Assembly: GCA_021741905.1 (NCBI GenBank)
Contig: JAIOWZ010000002.1
Location: forward strand, 1-64,000
Source: Candidatus Planktophila sp.
Lineage (GTDB): Bacteria > Actinomycetota > Actinomycetes > Nanopelagicales > Nanopelagicaceae
DNA length: 64,000 nt
Direction: 5' to 3'
Numbering within the stretch: position 1 is the first letter of the stretch; the number at the start of each line of letters is the position of its first letter. A model generated the notes under the pieces. The model saw only the letters and a program-made list of their open reading frames with translations, ran no database searches and was not told where the DNA came from. Positions 19,104 through 29,198 of the stretch are shown piece by piece. The position numbers were made by a program, and so were the translations under genes.

Positions 19104-21211
19104 TTTTTTGTAGCTGTCTTCTTTTTTGGAGCTGCCTTTTTAACAGCTTTACCTGCTGCCCTTATGGGGCGCAGTAATAAGTTGCCTTTGTCTTCAACTG
19201 CGTTGCGCTTGAGGGCAGGGATTTCACTGACTCTAGAGATGATTGCAGCGTGAGTGTCTTCAATGGATTGATTGCCATCGATGATCACATAACGCTCTGG
19301 ATCAAGGGCTGCTAACTGCAAGAACTCTTGGCGCACACGTTCGTGGAAATCTATTGGTTGTGATTCAAGGCGGTCTTTGCTCTTTAAGCGAGCAAGACCA
19401 ACCTGTGGTGGTAGATCAATAATGATTGTCAGTGTTGGGAAAAGAGATTCAGTTGCCCAACGAGAAATACGTGCCACTTCACCGGGTTCAAGCACCCGTC
19501 CTGCGCCTTGATAGGCAATAGATGAGTCAAAGTATCTATCACTTATTACAACATCGCCTTGGGCAAGTGCGGGGCGAATGACAGAGTAAACATGGTGGGC
19601 GCGATCTGCTGCATAGAGGAGTGCTTCTGCGCGGGGTGAGATCTCTCCGGTGGAGTGTGAGAGAAGAATTTTTCTGATTTCAATGCCTAGATCACTGCCA
19701 CCAGGTTCTCGAGAGAGAACAACTGTTTCTCCTTCTTGCTCAAGCCATGCTTTTAATAATTTAGATTGGGTTGATTTACCAATTCCTTCGCCACCTTCAA
19801 TTGCGATGAAGACACCTTTTGCTGGAGCACCTGTAATGCTGCCTAGCTCACCCTTTAAAGCGTTTGAAATATCTGACCAGAGTGAAACATTGGGACGATC
19901 CTTCATCTGTTTATAGGAGACAAGCCCGATAAGAGATGCGATAACACCTGCGATTAAAATTGTTGCTGCAGCACCGTTGTATTCAATCTCAGTGTTTTGA
20001 AATTCAAAGGTGTGCTGACCAATAGAGGCAGCGATTAATGGTGCGATGGCTAGAACACCCACCAAAACCACGCGGATCAGGCTTTGCACGAAGGCAAAGG
20101 TGCGACCGCGCACATCATCTGCAACCTCCATGCCCAGCATGGTGAAGCCTGTTACCCAGGTTATTCCGCTAAAAGCGCCCAGGATTATCACGATAAAGAC
20201 CGCTAAGACAAGGTTAGGAATCGCTGCCAGCGCAACTAAGAAGCAACCACTGACGGCAAGGGAAGCGCCAAATAAACGGCGTCTGGAAAATTGTGCAAAG
20301 ACTTTGGGGCCAAAGGCAATACCACCTGCAAGGCCTGTGAAGACTGCGCCGAACAAAACACCATAGGCAGCTTCTCCGCCACCAAGATCTCCCACAAATG
20401 TTCGGGCTAATCCGATAACCGCACCTGCTGCAACAAAGGCTCCAACCATTCCCACAATCAAGCCACGGATGATCTTGCTGCTTGAAACAGCTTTCCATCC
20501 TTCATACAGGCTCTTTAAAATTCCAGAATCAGCTGAGTGTTTTTCTGCCGCACCTTTTGGGATCTCGCGCAATCCCCAGATAGTAAAGGCAGCAAAGGCA
20601 AAGGAGAGTGCGTTTACATAGAGTGACAAATCAATTGCTGTTGAGTTAATCCCGAAGGTTACGTTGATCGCTGATGTGAAGAGAGAAAGGAAGGTGAAGA
20701 GCAGGGCTGCAATGGGTGCTGTGCCATAGGCGGCAAGCAGAGTAACTTGGTTAGCATTTTCTAAACGTTCACGCGGAACTAAGTTAGGTACTGATGCTTC
20801 CTTTGCTGGTGACCAAAAGAGAGTTACACACTCAACCAGGATTGTCGCGGTGTAGAGCCAGAAGTAATTATGAAAAATAGGAATTGAGATATAGAGCCCT
20901 GTGCGCAAGATGTCGCATGTAACCATTAACTTGCGGCGATCTAGTTTGTCAGCAATAACACCTGCCAGGGGACCAAGAAAGACTGCAGGGAGTAAGCGAG
21001 CGATGAAAACACCTGCGATGGCAAAGTTTGCTGTTGCGTAATCTCCACCAGAGAGCTGCTGCGCCATTGCAGTAGTTGCAAGTAGTCCCAGCCAATCACC
21101 CAAAGAAGAAAAGACCATGGCGTTCCAGAGCTTTCGAAAGGGCTTAATTGCCAAGACACCACGTGTTACATCCTGCGCAGGTGCGGCAGGGGTTGGGAGC
21201 GTCTTAGCCAT
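19100..21211 (-). CDS. tmk: MFS-type membrane domain fused to thymidylate kinase
   Basis: N-terminal ~450 aa multi-TM MFS domain; C-terminal GVFIAIEGGEGIGKSTQSKLLKAWL, SREPGGSDLGIEIRKILL, VVISDRYFDSSIAYQGAGR; Lys/Ala-rich tail. Confidence 0.92.
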   Translation of the reverse strand: MAKTLPTPAAPAQDVTRGVLAIKPFRKLWNAMVFSSLGDWLGLLATTAMAQQLSGGDYATANFAIAGVFIARLLPAVFLGPLAGVIADKLDRRKLMVTCDILRTGLYISIPIFHNYFWLYTATILVECVTLFWSPAKEASVPNLVPRERLENANQVTLLAAYGTAPIAALLFTFLSLFTSAINVTFGINSTAIDLSLYVNALSFAFAAFTIWGLREIPKGAAEKHSADSGILKSLYEGWKAVSSSKIIRGLIVGMVGAFVAAGAVIGLARTFVGDLGGGEAAYGVLFGAVFTGLAGGIAFGPKVFAQFSRRRLFGASLAVSGCFLVALAAIPNLVLAVFIVIILGAFSGITWVTGFTMLGMEVADDVRGRTFAFVQSLIRVVLVGVLAIAPLIAASIGQHTFEFQNTEIEYNGAAATILIAGVIASLIGLVSYKQMKDRPNVSLWSDISNALKGELGSITGAPAKGVFIAIEGGEGIGKSTQSKLLKAWLEQEGETVVLSREPGGSDLGIEIRKILLSHSTGEISPRAEALLYAADRAHHVYSVIRPALAQGDVVISDRYFDSSIAYQGAGRVLEPGEVARISRWATESLFPTLTIIIDLPPQVGLARLKSKDRLESQPIDFHERVRQEFLQLAALDPERYVIIDGNQSIEDTHAAIISRVSEIPALKRNAVEDKGNLLLRPIRAAGKAVKKAAPKKKTATKK

Positions 21212-21283
21212 GGTTAGAGTCTATCGGGCACAAGAACCGGGCTTAATGAGGCCACAAAGGCCTTATCTAGGGGTAAAACTGGT

Positions 21284-21311
21284 TGTAGCACAATTACTAA
21301 TATGTGCTACA
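21284..21311. promoter_or_regulatory. inverted-repeat candidate operator of the VapBC-like locus
   Basis: TGTAGCACA (21284-21292) / TGTGCTACA (21303-21311), perfect 9-bp arms, 10-bp spacer, ends 8 bp before the antitoxin ATG. Confidence 0.6.
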
Positions 21312-21319
21312 GTTTCTCC

Positions 21320-21643
21320 ATGACAACGGCAGCACAGAAGAGCAAGAAATCAACAGCCAAGAAAGCTGTTGAATCTGTGGGTGTGCGCGAGCTCCGCCAA
21401 TCAGCATCGCAATTACTTGATCAGGTTAAAGACGGAGCATCGATTGAAATTACCGAACATGGAGTTCCAATTGCTCGATTGATTCCAATTACACAATCAC
21501 TCTATGAGGAGTATTTGGAATCTGGCCGGATTGTTGCGGCACGTAACCCTGATCGTGTTTTCACAATGCCCTCTGGAAAAATAACAAAAGGTAAGCAGCT
21601 ATCCGAGATCTTGATTGAAGAACGCCGAAGCTCTCGTTTCTGA
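21320..21643 (+). CDS. Phd/YefM-type antitoxin
   Basis: SVGVRELRQSASQLLDQVKDGASIEITEHGVPIARLIPI; start at 21320 preferred to 21302, which lies inside the inverted repeat. Confidence 0.88.
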   Translation: MTTAAQKSKKSTAKKAVESVGVRELRQSASQLLDQVKDGASIEITEHGVPIARLIPITQSLYEEYLESGRIVAARNPDRVFTMPSGKITKGKQLSEILIEERRSSRF

Positions 21644-22032
21644 TGTGGTACATAGACAGCTCTGCAATCATAAAATTGATTAAGCCTGAAAAAGAGTCTG
21701 CAGCTCTTATCAAGAAACTTCCAAATGCTTTGATTACTTCACGAATCAGCAGAGTTGAAGTCGCGCGCACAATTACTCGCTTTGAACCAGACTTGCTCGA
21801 TGAGACATACGATATTTTGGTAGATATCCAAATGGTGCCCGTTGAGGATTCAATAATTACTATTGCGGAAAATCTGCCTCAATACATCGCCTTGCGTGCC
21901 CTAGATTCTCTTCATATTGCATCTGCATTAGCAATAAAAAGTCTAATCAAGGGAGTTATTACTTACGATATAGAAATGGCTAAAGCTGCAAAAACCTTGG
22001 GCTTTACGATTCTTTCTCCTGGCGCGAAGTAA
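21643..22032 (+). CDS. PIN-domain toxin (VapC-like)
   Basis: MWYIDSSAIIKLIKPEKES, RALDSLHIASAL, VITYDIEMAKAAKTLGF PIN acidic residues; overlaps the antitoxin stop. Confidence 0.88.
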   Translation: MWYIDSSAIIKLIKPEKESAALIKKLPNALITSRISRVEVARTITRFEPDLLDETYDILVDIQMVPVEDSIITIAENLPQYIALRALDSLHIASALAIKSLIKGVITYDIEMAKAAKTLGFTILSPGAK

Positions 22033-24807
22033 CTACTCAGCTTTTTTCTTGGCTTTACCTGATGCCGCTTTCTTCGCAGCCTTCTTTGCTCCTGCTTTTT
22101 TAACAACATTCTTTGTAAGAGTTGGTGCGGTATCGCCCTTCTTTGGCTTTGCTGCCGCCTTCTTACGTGCCTTCTTTGGTGATGGACCGTTCTCTGCTTC
22201 CCATGCCCGGCGTCCTGCAAGTAGCTCTAGACCACGCTCTAATGTCATTCCCTCTGCTGTATCACCACGACGAAGCGTTGCATTTGTTTCACCGTCAGTT
22301 ACATACATACCAAAGCGTCCATCTTTAATAATCAATGGTTTTTCTGTTGTTGGATCAACACCAAGTTCTTTCACAGGTGGCTTTGCCACGCCGCGGCGGC
22401 GCTCCTTGGGCTTTGAGTAGATACTCAGTGCTTCCTCTAAATCAATTGTAAAGAGATGATCTTCACTTGCCAGAGTACGTGAATCAGCACCTGCCTTTAG
22501 GTATGGACCATAGCGACCGTTTTGAACTGTGATCTCATCGCCTGCTTCATTAACACCTAAAGTTCTTGGCAGAGAGAGCAAAAGCAATGCGTCTTCATAT
22601 GTAACAGTATCTAAGGTCATTGTTGAAAGAAGTGAGGCTGTCTTTGCCTTTGGCGCATCTGCTTTCTTCTTTTTCTTCTTGCCAGATGCAGTTAACTCAA
22701 CTGGTAGCTCTGGCAATACTTCTGTGATGTAGGGACCAAAGCGGCCACTCTTTGCAATGATCGGCAGGTTAGTTGCAGGATCAACTCCTAGTTCGCGCTC
22801 ACCAGAAGGAGCTGCTAATAGTTCAATTGCTTTAGCAAGTGTTAGTTCATCTGGTGCTAAGTTTTCCGGAATATTTGCAAGCTTGCGCTCTTCGCCGTCT
22901 TTGTTTTCTTGCAGGTATGCGCCATAGCGACCAACACGAATTTCAATCTCAGGGGACAGGTTCATGGTGTTTGTGGCACGAGCATCAATCACACCAAGGT
23001 CAGCTGATAGTTCGTTAAGTCCTGGTTGTCCGTCAACGCCATAGAAGAAATCACGCAGCCAATCAACCCGGCTGGCCTCACCTGCCGCAATCTTGTCTAG
23101 ATCCTCTTCCATTGAGGCTGTGAACTCGTAATCAACTAGCTTTGTGAAGTGAGTTTCAAGCAACCCTGTCACTGAAAAAGCCAGAAATGTTGGCACTAAT
23201 GCGCGGCCGCGCTTATAGACATATCCGCGGTCTTGGATCGTTTGAATAATTGATGCAAAGGTAGAAGGGCGGCCAATTCCAAGTTCTTCAAGCTTCTTAA
23301 CAAGTGTTGGTTCGGTGTATCGGGCAGGAGGCTTTGTTTCATGACCTTCACAGGTGTATTCGTTGACCTTAACCGCTTGGCCTACTGTCATTGCAGGTAG
23401 GCGCTTGTCCTCTGTCTCTTCATCTTTGTTTTCTTCGCTGACAATGTCATCGTAGGCGGCCAAAAATCCAGGGAAAGTAATTACTGATCCATTGGCACGG
23501 AAAATTGTTGCCTTGCCATCATTTGTAGTGGCATCAAAATCAACACGCATCTGCATTTTCTTGGCATCTGCCATTTGTGAAGCAACGGTGCGCTTCCAGA
23601 TTAAGTCATAGAGTGCGAACTCATCACGTGAGAGCTCTGGTGCTAATTCACCTGGAGTCTTAAAGGTATCCCCTGCTGGGCGGATCGCTTCATGTGCTTC
23701 TTGTGCGTTCTTGGTTTTACCAACATAGGTACGTGGTGCATCCGCAACATGGTCTGCGCCATATAAAGCTTTGGCAGCGTTGCGCGCAGCGGTGACTGCT
23801 TGTTGAGACAAGTTGACGCTGTCGGTACGCATGTAGGTGATGTAGCCATTTTCATACAATCGCTGTGCAATACGCATCGTGATCTGCGCGCCCCAGCCAA
23901 GCCTGCTACCTGCATCTTGCTGCATGGTCGAGGTTGTAAATGGAGGCTTTGGTCGCTCTGTGCGTGGACTTTCCTCCATTGATTTAACTGTTAAGTCACT
24001 GCTCTTGAGTGAGTCAACTAAACCTCGCGCACTTGCTTCATCTAATAACAAAATATTGGCAAGTGATTTCTCTTTTACCGCGCCATCTGCGCCAAAGTCA
24101 CTTGTGGAGGCTACTTTCTTGCCCTCTACCTCGAGCAAACGTGCGTTAAAGCCAAGTGCGGTAACAGCTGCTAAATCCCACCAGCCGCTGGAAATAAAGG
24201 CCATGCGTTCACGCTCTTTTTCAACAATCAACCGAGTAGCAACAGATTGCACGCGACCTGCAGAAATGCGTGGCATAACTTTCTTCCACAAAACAGGGGA
24301 GAGTCTGTAGCCAAATAATCTGTCTAATACGCGACGTGTTTCTTGCGCATCGATCAGGTGATAATCCAGATCCCGTGTGTCATTAACTGCAGCCTGAATA
24401 GCTTCCTTTGTAATTTCATTGAAAACCATGCGCTTGATAGGGATCTTTGGTTCAAGCACTTCTACTAAGTGCCAGGCAATTGCTTCGCCTTCGCGGTCCT
24501 CGTCCGTCGCCAGAATTAATTCTTCAGCGTTTTTCATCAAGGCTTTGAGTTCGGCAACCTTCGCCTTTTTATCTGGGTTAATGACATATAGCGGTGCAAA
24601 ATCGTTTTCAATATCCACGCCCTCTTTAGCCCAGGCAATCTTTTTATACTCTTTAGGAATATCTGCTGCGCGCTGAGGTAAATCGCGGATGTGACCGACA
24701 GATGCCTCGACGACATATCCGTCGCCGAGGTATCCACCAATTTTTCTAGCTTTGGCTGGTGATTCAACAATCACCAGCTTGATCAGGTCGGTCTTTGCCT
24801 TTGCCAT
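22033..24807 (-). CDS. topA: DNA topoisomerase I
   Basis: KLVIVESPAKARKIGGYLGDGYVVEASVGHIRDLP, TRISAGRVQSVATRLIVEKERE (here PRISAGRVQSVATRLIVEKERE), YITYMRTDSVNLS; K-rich tail. Confidence 0.96.
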   Translation of the reverse strand: MAKAKTDLIKLVIVESPAKARKIGGYLGDGYVVEASVGHIRDLPQRAADIPKEYKKIAWAKEGVDIENDFAPLYVINPDKKAKVAELKALMKNAEELILATDEDREGEAIAWHLVEVLEPKIPIKRMVFNEITKEAIQAAVNDTRDLDYHLIDAQETRRVLDRLFGYRLSPVLWKKVMPRISAGRVQSVATRLIVEKERERMAFISSGWWDLAAVTALGFNARLLEVEGKKVASTSDFGADGAVKEKSLANILLLDEASARGLVDSLKSSDLTVKSMEESPRTERPKPPFTTSTMQQDAGSRLGWGAQITMRIAQRLYENGYITYMRTDSVNLSQQAVTAARNAAKALYGADHVADAPRTYVGKTKNAQEAHEAIRPAGDTFKTPGELAPELSRDEFALYDLIWKRTVASQMADAKKMQMRVDFDATTNDGKATIFRANGSVITFPGFLAAYDDIVSEENKDEETEDKRLPAMTVGQAVKVNEYTCEGHETKPPARYTEPTLVKKLEELGIGRPSTFASIIQTIQDRGYVYKRGRALVPTFLAFSVTGLLETHFTKLVDYEFTASMEEDLDKIAAGEASRVDWLRDFFYGVDGQPGLNELSADLGVIDARATNTMNLSPEIEIRVGRYGAYLQENKDGEERKLANIPENLAPDELTLAKAIELLAAPSGERELGVDPATNLPIIAKSGRFGPYITEVLPELPVELTASGKKKKKKADAPKAKTASLLSTMTLDTVTYEDALLLLSLPRTLGVNEAGDEITVQNGRYGPYLKAGADSRTLASEDHLFTIDLEEALSIYSKPKERRRGVAKPPVKELGVDPTTEKPLIIKDGRFGMYVTDGETNATLRRGDTAEGMTLERGLELLAGRRAWEAENGPSPKKARKKAAAKPKKGDTAPTLTKNVVKKAGAKKAAKKAASGKAKKKAE

Positions 24808-24828
24808 AGAGGGGAAGTGTCCTATGGG

Positions 24829-27111
24829 TTAAACAGTAATTGCTGTTGCTTGACGACGGTTGCGGATAAGTGCACCGATGATCACTGTGACTGCAAATAG
24901 TGAAATCGCTGTGCTCTTTCCTGAGCTTCCGCCCAATGCAAGAGAAACAATTGCTGGAGTAATTAACAAAGCAACCAGGTTCATCACCTTGATAAGTGGG
25001 TTAATTGCAGGTCCTGCTGTGTCCTTGAATGGATCTCCAACAGTGTCACCAACGATTGTTGCTGCGTGTGCATCAGAGTTCTTTCCACCGTGGTGGCCAT
25101 CTTCAACCATCTTCTTAGCGTTATCCCACGCACCACCTGAGTTAGAAAGGAAGACTGCCATGAGCGTTCCTGTGCCGATTGCGCCGGCAAGGTATGCACC
25201 AAGTGCGCCTACGCCAAGACCGAAACCAACAGCAATAGGTGCCATAACAGCCAGTAATCCTGGAGTTACAAGTTCACGCAGTGAATCGCGTGTGCAAATA
25301 TCTACAACACGACCATAGTCAGGCTTTTCAGTTCCCTTCATGATTCCTGGGTGCAAGCGGAACTGTTCGCGCACTTCAACAACTACTGCGCCAGCTGCAC
25401 GTGATACCGCGTTAACTGCCAGACCTGAGAACAAGAACACAACTGCTGCTCCGATAATCAAACCAACCAAGTTACGAGGGTCAGCAACATCCAAGATGCC
25501 TTGGAACTGCAAGCCAACTTCTGCTGCAGTCTTACCTGCATCAATTACCGCCGTCTTGATCGCATCTGTGAATGCACCAAACAATGCTGTGGCAGCCAAG
25601 ACTGCTGTTGCAATTGCAATTCCCTTAGTGATCGCCTTAGTTGTGTTACCAACTGCGTCTAGGCTTGTAAGAATCTCTGCGCCTTCGCCATCAACATCGC
25701 CAGACATTTCTGCAATGCCTTGCGCGTTATCTGAGATCGGACCAAATGTGTCCATCGCAACGATTACACCAACAGTTGTTAGTAAACCTGTGCCAGCTAG
25801 TGCGATTGCAAGAAGTGAAAGCACAATGCTTCCGCCACCTAGCAAGAATGCGCCAAAGACAGCTGCTGCAATTAGTAACGCTGAGTAAACAGCTGATTCA
25901 AAACCAACTGCGATACCAGCCAAAATTACTGTTGCCGCGCCTGTTTCAGATGAAGCTGCAACATCATTTACTGGACGCTTACCAGTTTCTGTGAAGAAGC
26001 CTGTTAATACCTGAATTGCTGCTGCTAATGCGATACCGATTAATACCGCACCAATAGCTAGAACACGTGGGTTTGTATCACCGGCTGCTGCAACTGCCTC
26101 TGGTGACAAACCTGTCATCAACTTGAAATCAGATGGAAGGTAGGTAAATGTTGCCAGCGCTGTTAGGCCGGCTGAAATAATCGCTGAGATAAAGAAAGAG
26201 CGGTTAATCGCACTCATTGCTGACTTATCTGTGCTGCGCAACTTTGTGAGGAAGATACCGATAACCGCTGTGACAGTTCCGATTGCTGGAACGATCAATG
26301 GATAAATCAGACCAGCATCACCAAAGGCAGCCTTACCAAGAATCAATGCTGCAACAAGTGTTACCGCGTATGACTCGAACAAGTCTGCGGCCATACCAGC
26401 ACAGTCACCAACGTTGTCTCCTACGTTGTCAGCAATAGTTGCCGCATTACGTGGGTCATCTTCTGGAATGTGCTTTTCAACTTTACCTACTAGGTCAGCG
26501 CCAACATCTGCTGCCTTTGTAAAGATTCCGCCACCGACGCGCATAAACATCGCAAGCATTGCTGCACCAAAACCAAAGCCTTCAAGAACAGCGGGTGCGT
26601 TCTCGCGGTAGATGATCACAACGAGTGAGGCACCAATAAGTCCAAGACCAACTGTTGTCATACCAACGACGCCACCTGTGCGGAATGCGATCTGCACAGC
26701 CTTTTGACCATCCTTATTACGAGCAGCATCTGCAACGCGCACATTTGCGCGCACAGCAAGCCACATACCGTTGTACCCAACTAGTGCAGAAAAGGCGGCA
26801 CCCAGTAGGAAGAAGATTGAACGGCCGACGCGAATTTCAGCATCGCCGGGGAGTGCAAACAAAAGGAAAAATACGATTGCTACAAAGTAGGACAGTGTGC
26901 GGAACTGGCGAGATAAAAACGCAGCAGCTCCTTCTTGCACAGCTTCTGCGATTTCGCGCATCTTGGGTGTGCCATCACTTGCTGCCAATACCTGGGCGCG
27001 TAGGCCGTAGGCGATAGCAAGGGCCGCTAGGGAAATTCCTAGAACGATGTAGGCATAGGTCAGGTTTGCTCCGGTCACTTGGACCAGCGATACGGTGCTT
27101 GCAGCACGCAT
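24829..27111 (-). CDS. hppA: membrane-bound H+-translocating pyrophosphatase
   Basis: GGGIFTKAADVGADLVGKVEKHIPEDDPRNAATIADNVGDNVGDCAGMAADLFESY; GNTTKAITKG. Confidence 0.95.
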   Translation of the reverse strand: MRAASTVSLVQVTGANLTYAYIVLGISLAALAIAYGLRAQVLAASDGTPKMREIAEAVQEGAAAFLSRQFRTLSYFVAIVFFLLFALPGDAEIRVGRSIFFLLGAAFSALVGYNGMWLAVRANVRVADAARNKDGQKAVQIAFRTGGVVGMTTVGLGLIGASLVVIIYRENAPAVLEGFGFGAAMLAMFMRVGGGIFTKAADVGADLVGKVEKHIPEDDPRNAATIADNVGDNVGDCAGMAADLFESYAVTLVAALILGKAAFGDAGLIYPLIVPAIGTVTAVIGIFLTKLRSTDKSAMSAINRSFFISAIISAGLTALATFTYLPSDFKLMTGLSPEAVAAAGDTNPRVLAIGAVLIGIALAAAIQVLTGFFTETGKRPVNDVAASSETGAATVILAGIAVGFESAVYSALLIAAAVFGAFLLGGGSIVLSLLAIALAGTGLLTTVGVIVAMDTFGPISDNAQGIAEMSGDVDGEGAEILTSLDAVGNTTKAITKGIAIATAVLAATALFGAFTDAIKTAVIDAGKTAAEVGLQFQGILDVADPRNLVGLIIGAAVVFLFSGLAVNAVSRAAGAVVVEVREQFRLHPGIMKGTEKPDYGRVVDICTRDSLRELVTPGLLAVMAPIAVGFGLGVGALGAYLAGAIGTGTLMAVFLSNSGGAWDNAKKMVEDGHHGGKNSDAHAATIVGDTVGDPFKDTAGPAINPLIKVMNLVALLITPAIVSLALGGSSGKSTAISLFAVTVIIGALIRNRRQATAITV

Positions 27112-27240
27112 AGGTTCTCCTCCATTGGAGTTGTGGCGCCCTAAATCGAGGGTCAGGCGCGAGACTGGTGAAGTGTAGGTCAGGAAGGGCTATTTAAGGC
27201 AAATTACACATATCTATTACTGCATATTGGGCGTGAAAAT

Positions 27241-28104
27241 CTATTTCACAGCGCCAGAGGTTAGGCCTCGGATGAAGTATCGCTGCAGGGTAAAAAAGAC
27301 CAGTAGTGGCACAGAAAGGCTGATGAAGGATCCAGCGGCAACAGCTTGCCAGCCTTCACCGTACTGGCCAAGCATCGCTAGCAATGTGTAGGTCAGCACT
27401 GGGCGTTCGTTGCCAACAAATACGAAAGCAATCAAATAGTCATTCCACACCCACAGGAATTGGAAGATCGCAAAAGAGGCCAACGCTGGCACTGAGATCG
27501 GTAGGACTAACCTCCAAAAAATTGTGAAGTTACTTGCACCATCCACCCGCGCCGCTTCAATAAGGGCATTTGGAATTGTCATCATGTAATTACGCAAAAT
27601 ATAAATAGCAAGCGGCATCGCAAAGGCTGAGTGCACAAACCATGCAGCGGCGTACTGCCCAGAAATTTCAATACCAGTCTTATCGGTAAATGAGATGAAC
27701 ATCTTTAAAACCGGAACCAAGGCACCTTGGATTGGAACAACGAGTAATCCAATAATTACTGAAAAGAAAAATTCACGACCACGAAATTTTAGAAATGTAA
27801 ATCCGAACGCTGCATATGCTGCAAACAGAAGGGGTAGAACCGTCGCAGGAATTGTTACCGCCAAAGAAGAGATAAAACTGGCTCCCAATTTATTTTCAGT
27901 TAAAACAGTGGTGTAGGAGCTAAGGTCCCAATCTTGCGAAAATGGATTGAGGAATACATCCCACCAACCACTTGTTTGTGCTTCGCCCTTAGCGCGCAAT
28001 GAGGTAATAAACAATCCAACAGTCGGTATTAGCCAAAATGCAGCCAAGATGACCAGCACTACAAATGAGCCGCGGCTCTTTGTTTTTCCCTTTGAATAAC
28101 TCAT
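27241..28104 (-). CDS. carbohydrate ABC transporter permease (MalG-like)
   Basis: multi-TM; EAARVDGASNFTIFWRLVLPISVPALAS EAA motif. Confidence 0.9.
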   Translation of the reverse strand: MSYSKGKTKSRGSFVVLVILAAFWLIPTVGLFITSLRAKGEAQTSGWWDVFLNPFSQDWDLSSYTTVLTENKLGASFISSLAVTIPATVLPLLFAAYAAFGFTFLKFRGREFFFSVIIGLLVVPIQGALVPVLKMFISFTDKTGIEISGQYAAAWFVHSAFAMPLAIYILRNYMMTIPNALIEAARVDGASNFTIFWRLVLPISVPALASFAIFQFLWVWNDYLIAFVFVGNERPVLTYTLLAMLGQYGEGWQAVAAGSFISLSVPLLVFFTLQRYFIRGLTSGAVK

Positions 28105-29090
28105 CTGGCGGCCTCAAACTTTCGATAATGACGAACTTGGTAGAACATCACTGGAATGATCGCAAGAATCAAGATCACTACCGCTGCCATTGCTTTTCCA
28201 GTATTTCCGTAACTGAAATACTCAAGATAGAAAGTTTGAGCTAAAACTGTGGTGTTGTAATTTCCACCAGTCATAGCCAGAACAATGTCAAAGATCTTCA
28301 TAGCTCCAATTAAGACGGTGATAAACACAGCAATAACCGTTGGCCAAATTTGTGGGAGCACAATTTTAAAAAAGATTTGCCCTGTATTAGCCCCGTCAAC
28401 ACGGCCGGCTTCCAGAGTGTCTTCAGGAACGCTTTTAATTGCAGCTGACAGTAGGACCATGGAATAACCAGCACTGAGCCAAATCAGAATCACCATCAGT
28501 AAGAGATTGTTAAATTTAAATGTTTCAATTTGGAACCAGGCTTGAGGCGAACCGCCTAATTTAATCCAAATATTGTTGAGTAAACCAACTTGGTCTTGAC
28601 CTTCTGGGGCATATGCATAGATGTATCGCCAAATGACAGCCGCGCTCACAAAAGAGATTGTCATCGGCATGAAAAATATTGATTTGAAAATCTTTTCAGA
28701 TCTGGCACCAACATTGTTGGCAAACTGTGCAATCGCTAATCCAATAGAAACGGTTAAGAACGGCACAATTGCAATCCACATTAAGTTGTTGACGACCATC
28801 TTTGGGAAATACTCTTCGGCAAACAAGTCTTTAAAGTTTTGCAGACCAACCCAGGTGGTTGATCCATCAATCTCTTCCTCCATAAAGCTCAGGCGAATCG
28901 ATTGAAGTGTCGGAATTACAATGAAAGCTCCGATTAGAAATAGAACTGGCCCAATGAAAACGTAGGGCTCAACTTTTTTCTTTATTTTTTCAGGAAAGCG
29001 GTGAATCAACAGATTAAGAAGCCAATAAATGAGAGCAGTGATCGCGATACCGGCAATTACAGCCTGTAAAGCGGTCAATAAATCTTTCAT
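28101..29090 (-). CDS. carbohydrate ABC transporter permease (MalF-like)
   Basis: multi-TM; EAGRVDGANTGQIFFKIVLPQIWPTVIAV EAA motif. Confidence 0.9.
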   Translation of the reverse strand: MKDLLTALQAVIAGIAITALIYWLLNLLIHRFPEKIKKKVEPYVFIGPVLFLIGAFIVIPTLQSIRLSFMEEEIDGSTTWVGLQNFKDLFAEEYFPKMVVNNLMWIAIVPFLTVSIGLAIAQFANNVGARSEKIFKSIFFMPMTISFVSAAVIWRYIYAYAPEGQDQVGLLNNIWIKLGGSPQAWFQIETFKFNNLLLMVILIWLSAGYSMVLLSAAIKSVPEDTLEAGRVDGANTGQIFFKIVLPQIWPTVIAVFITVLIGAMKIFDIVLAMTGGNYNTTVLAQTFYLEYFSYGNTGKAMAAVVILILAIIPVMFYQVRHYRKFEAAR

Positions 29091-29129
29091 TGGTATTCCC
29101 TACATTTGGTTAAAAAGTAATTCTAGTGC

Positions 29130-29166
29130 AATCAGCGCCAGTGGAAAGAATCCACTGGCGCTGATT
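29130..29166. repeat. perfect 16-bp stem hairpin between substrate-binding-protein and permease genes
   Basis: AATCAGCGCCAGTGGA-AAGAA-TCCACTGGCGCTGATT. Confidence 0.85.
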
Positions 29167-29198
29167 ATTACACTCTGGTTTTAGCTAAAGCTAAATGC

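Noticed and set aside
22049-26994. Many plus-strand ORFs of 60-180 aa opposite topA and hppA
   Set aside because: They lie fully inside strong core genes on the other strand and lack recognisable domains
27112-27240. Possible riboswitch or terminator between hppA and the sugar permease
   Set aside because: Only short CTCC/GGAG-type pairings seen, no recognisable conserved RNA motif
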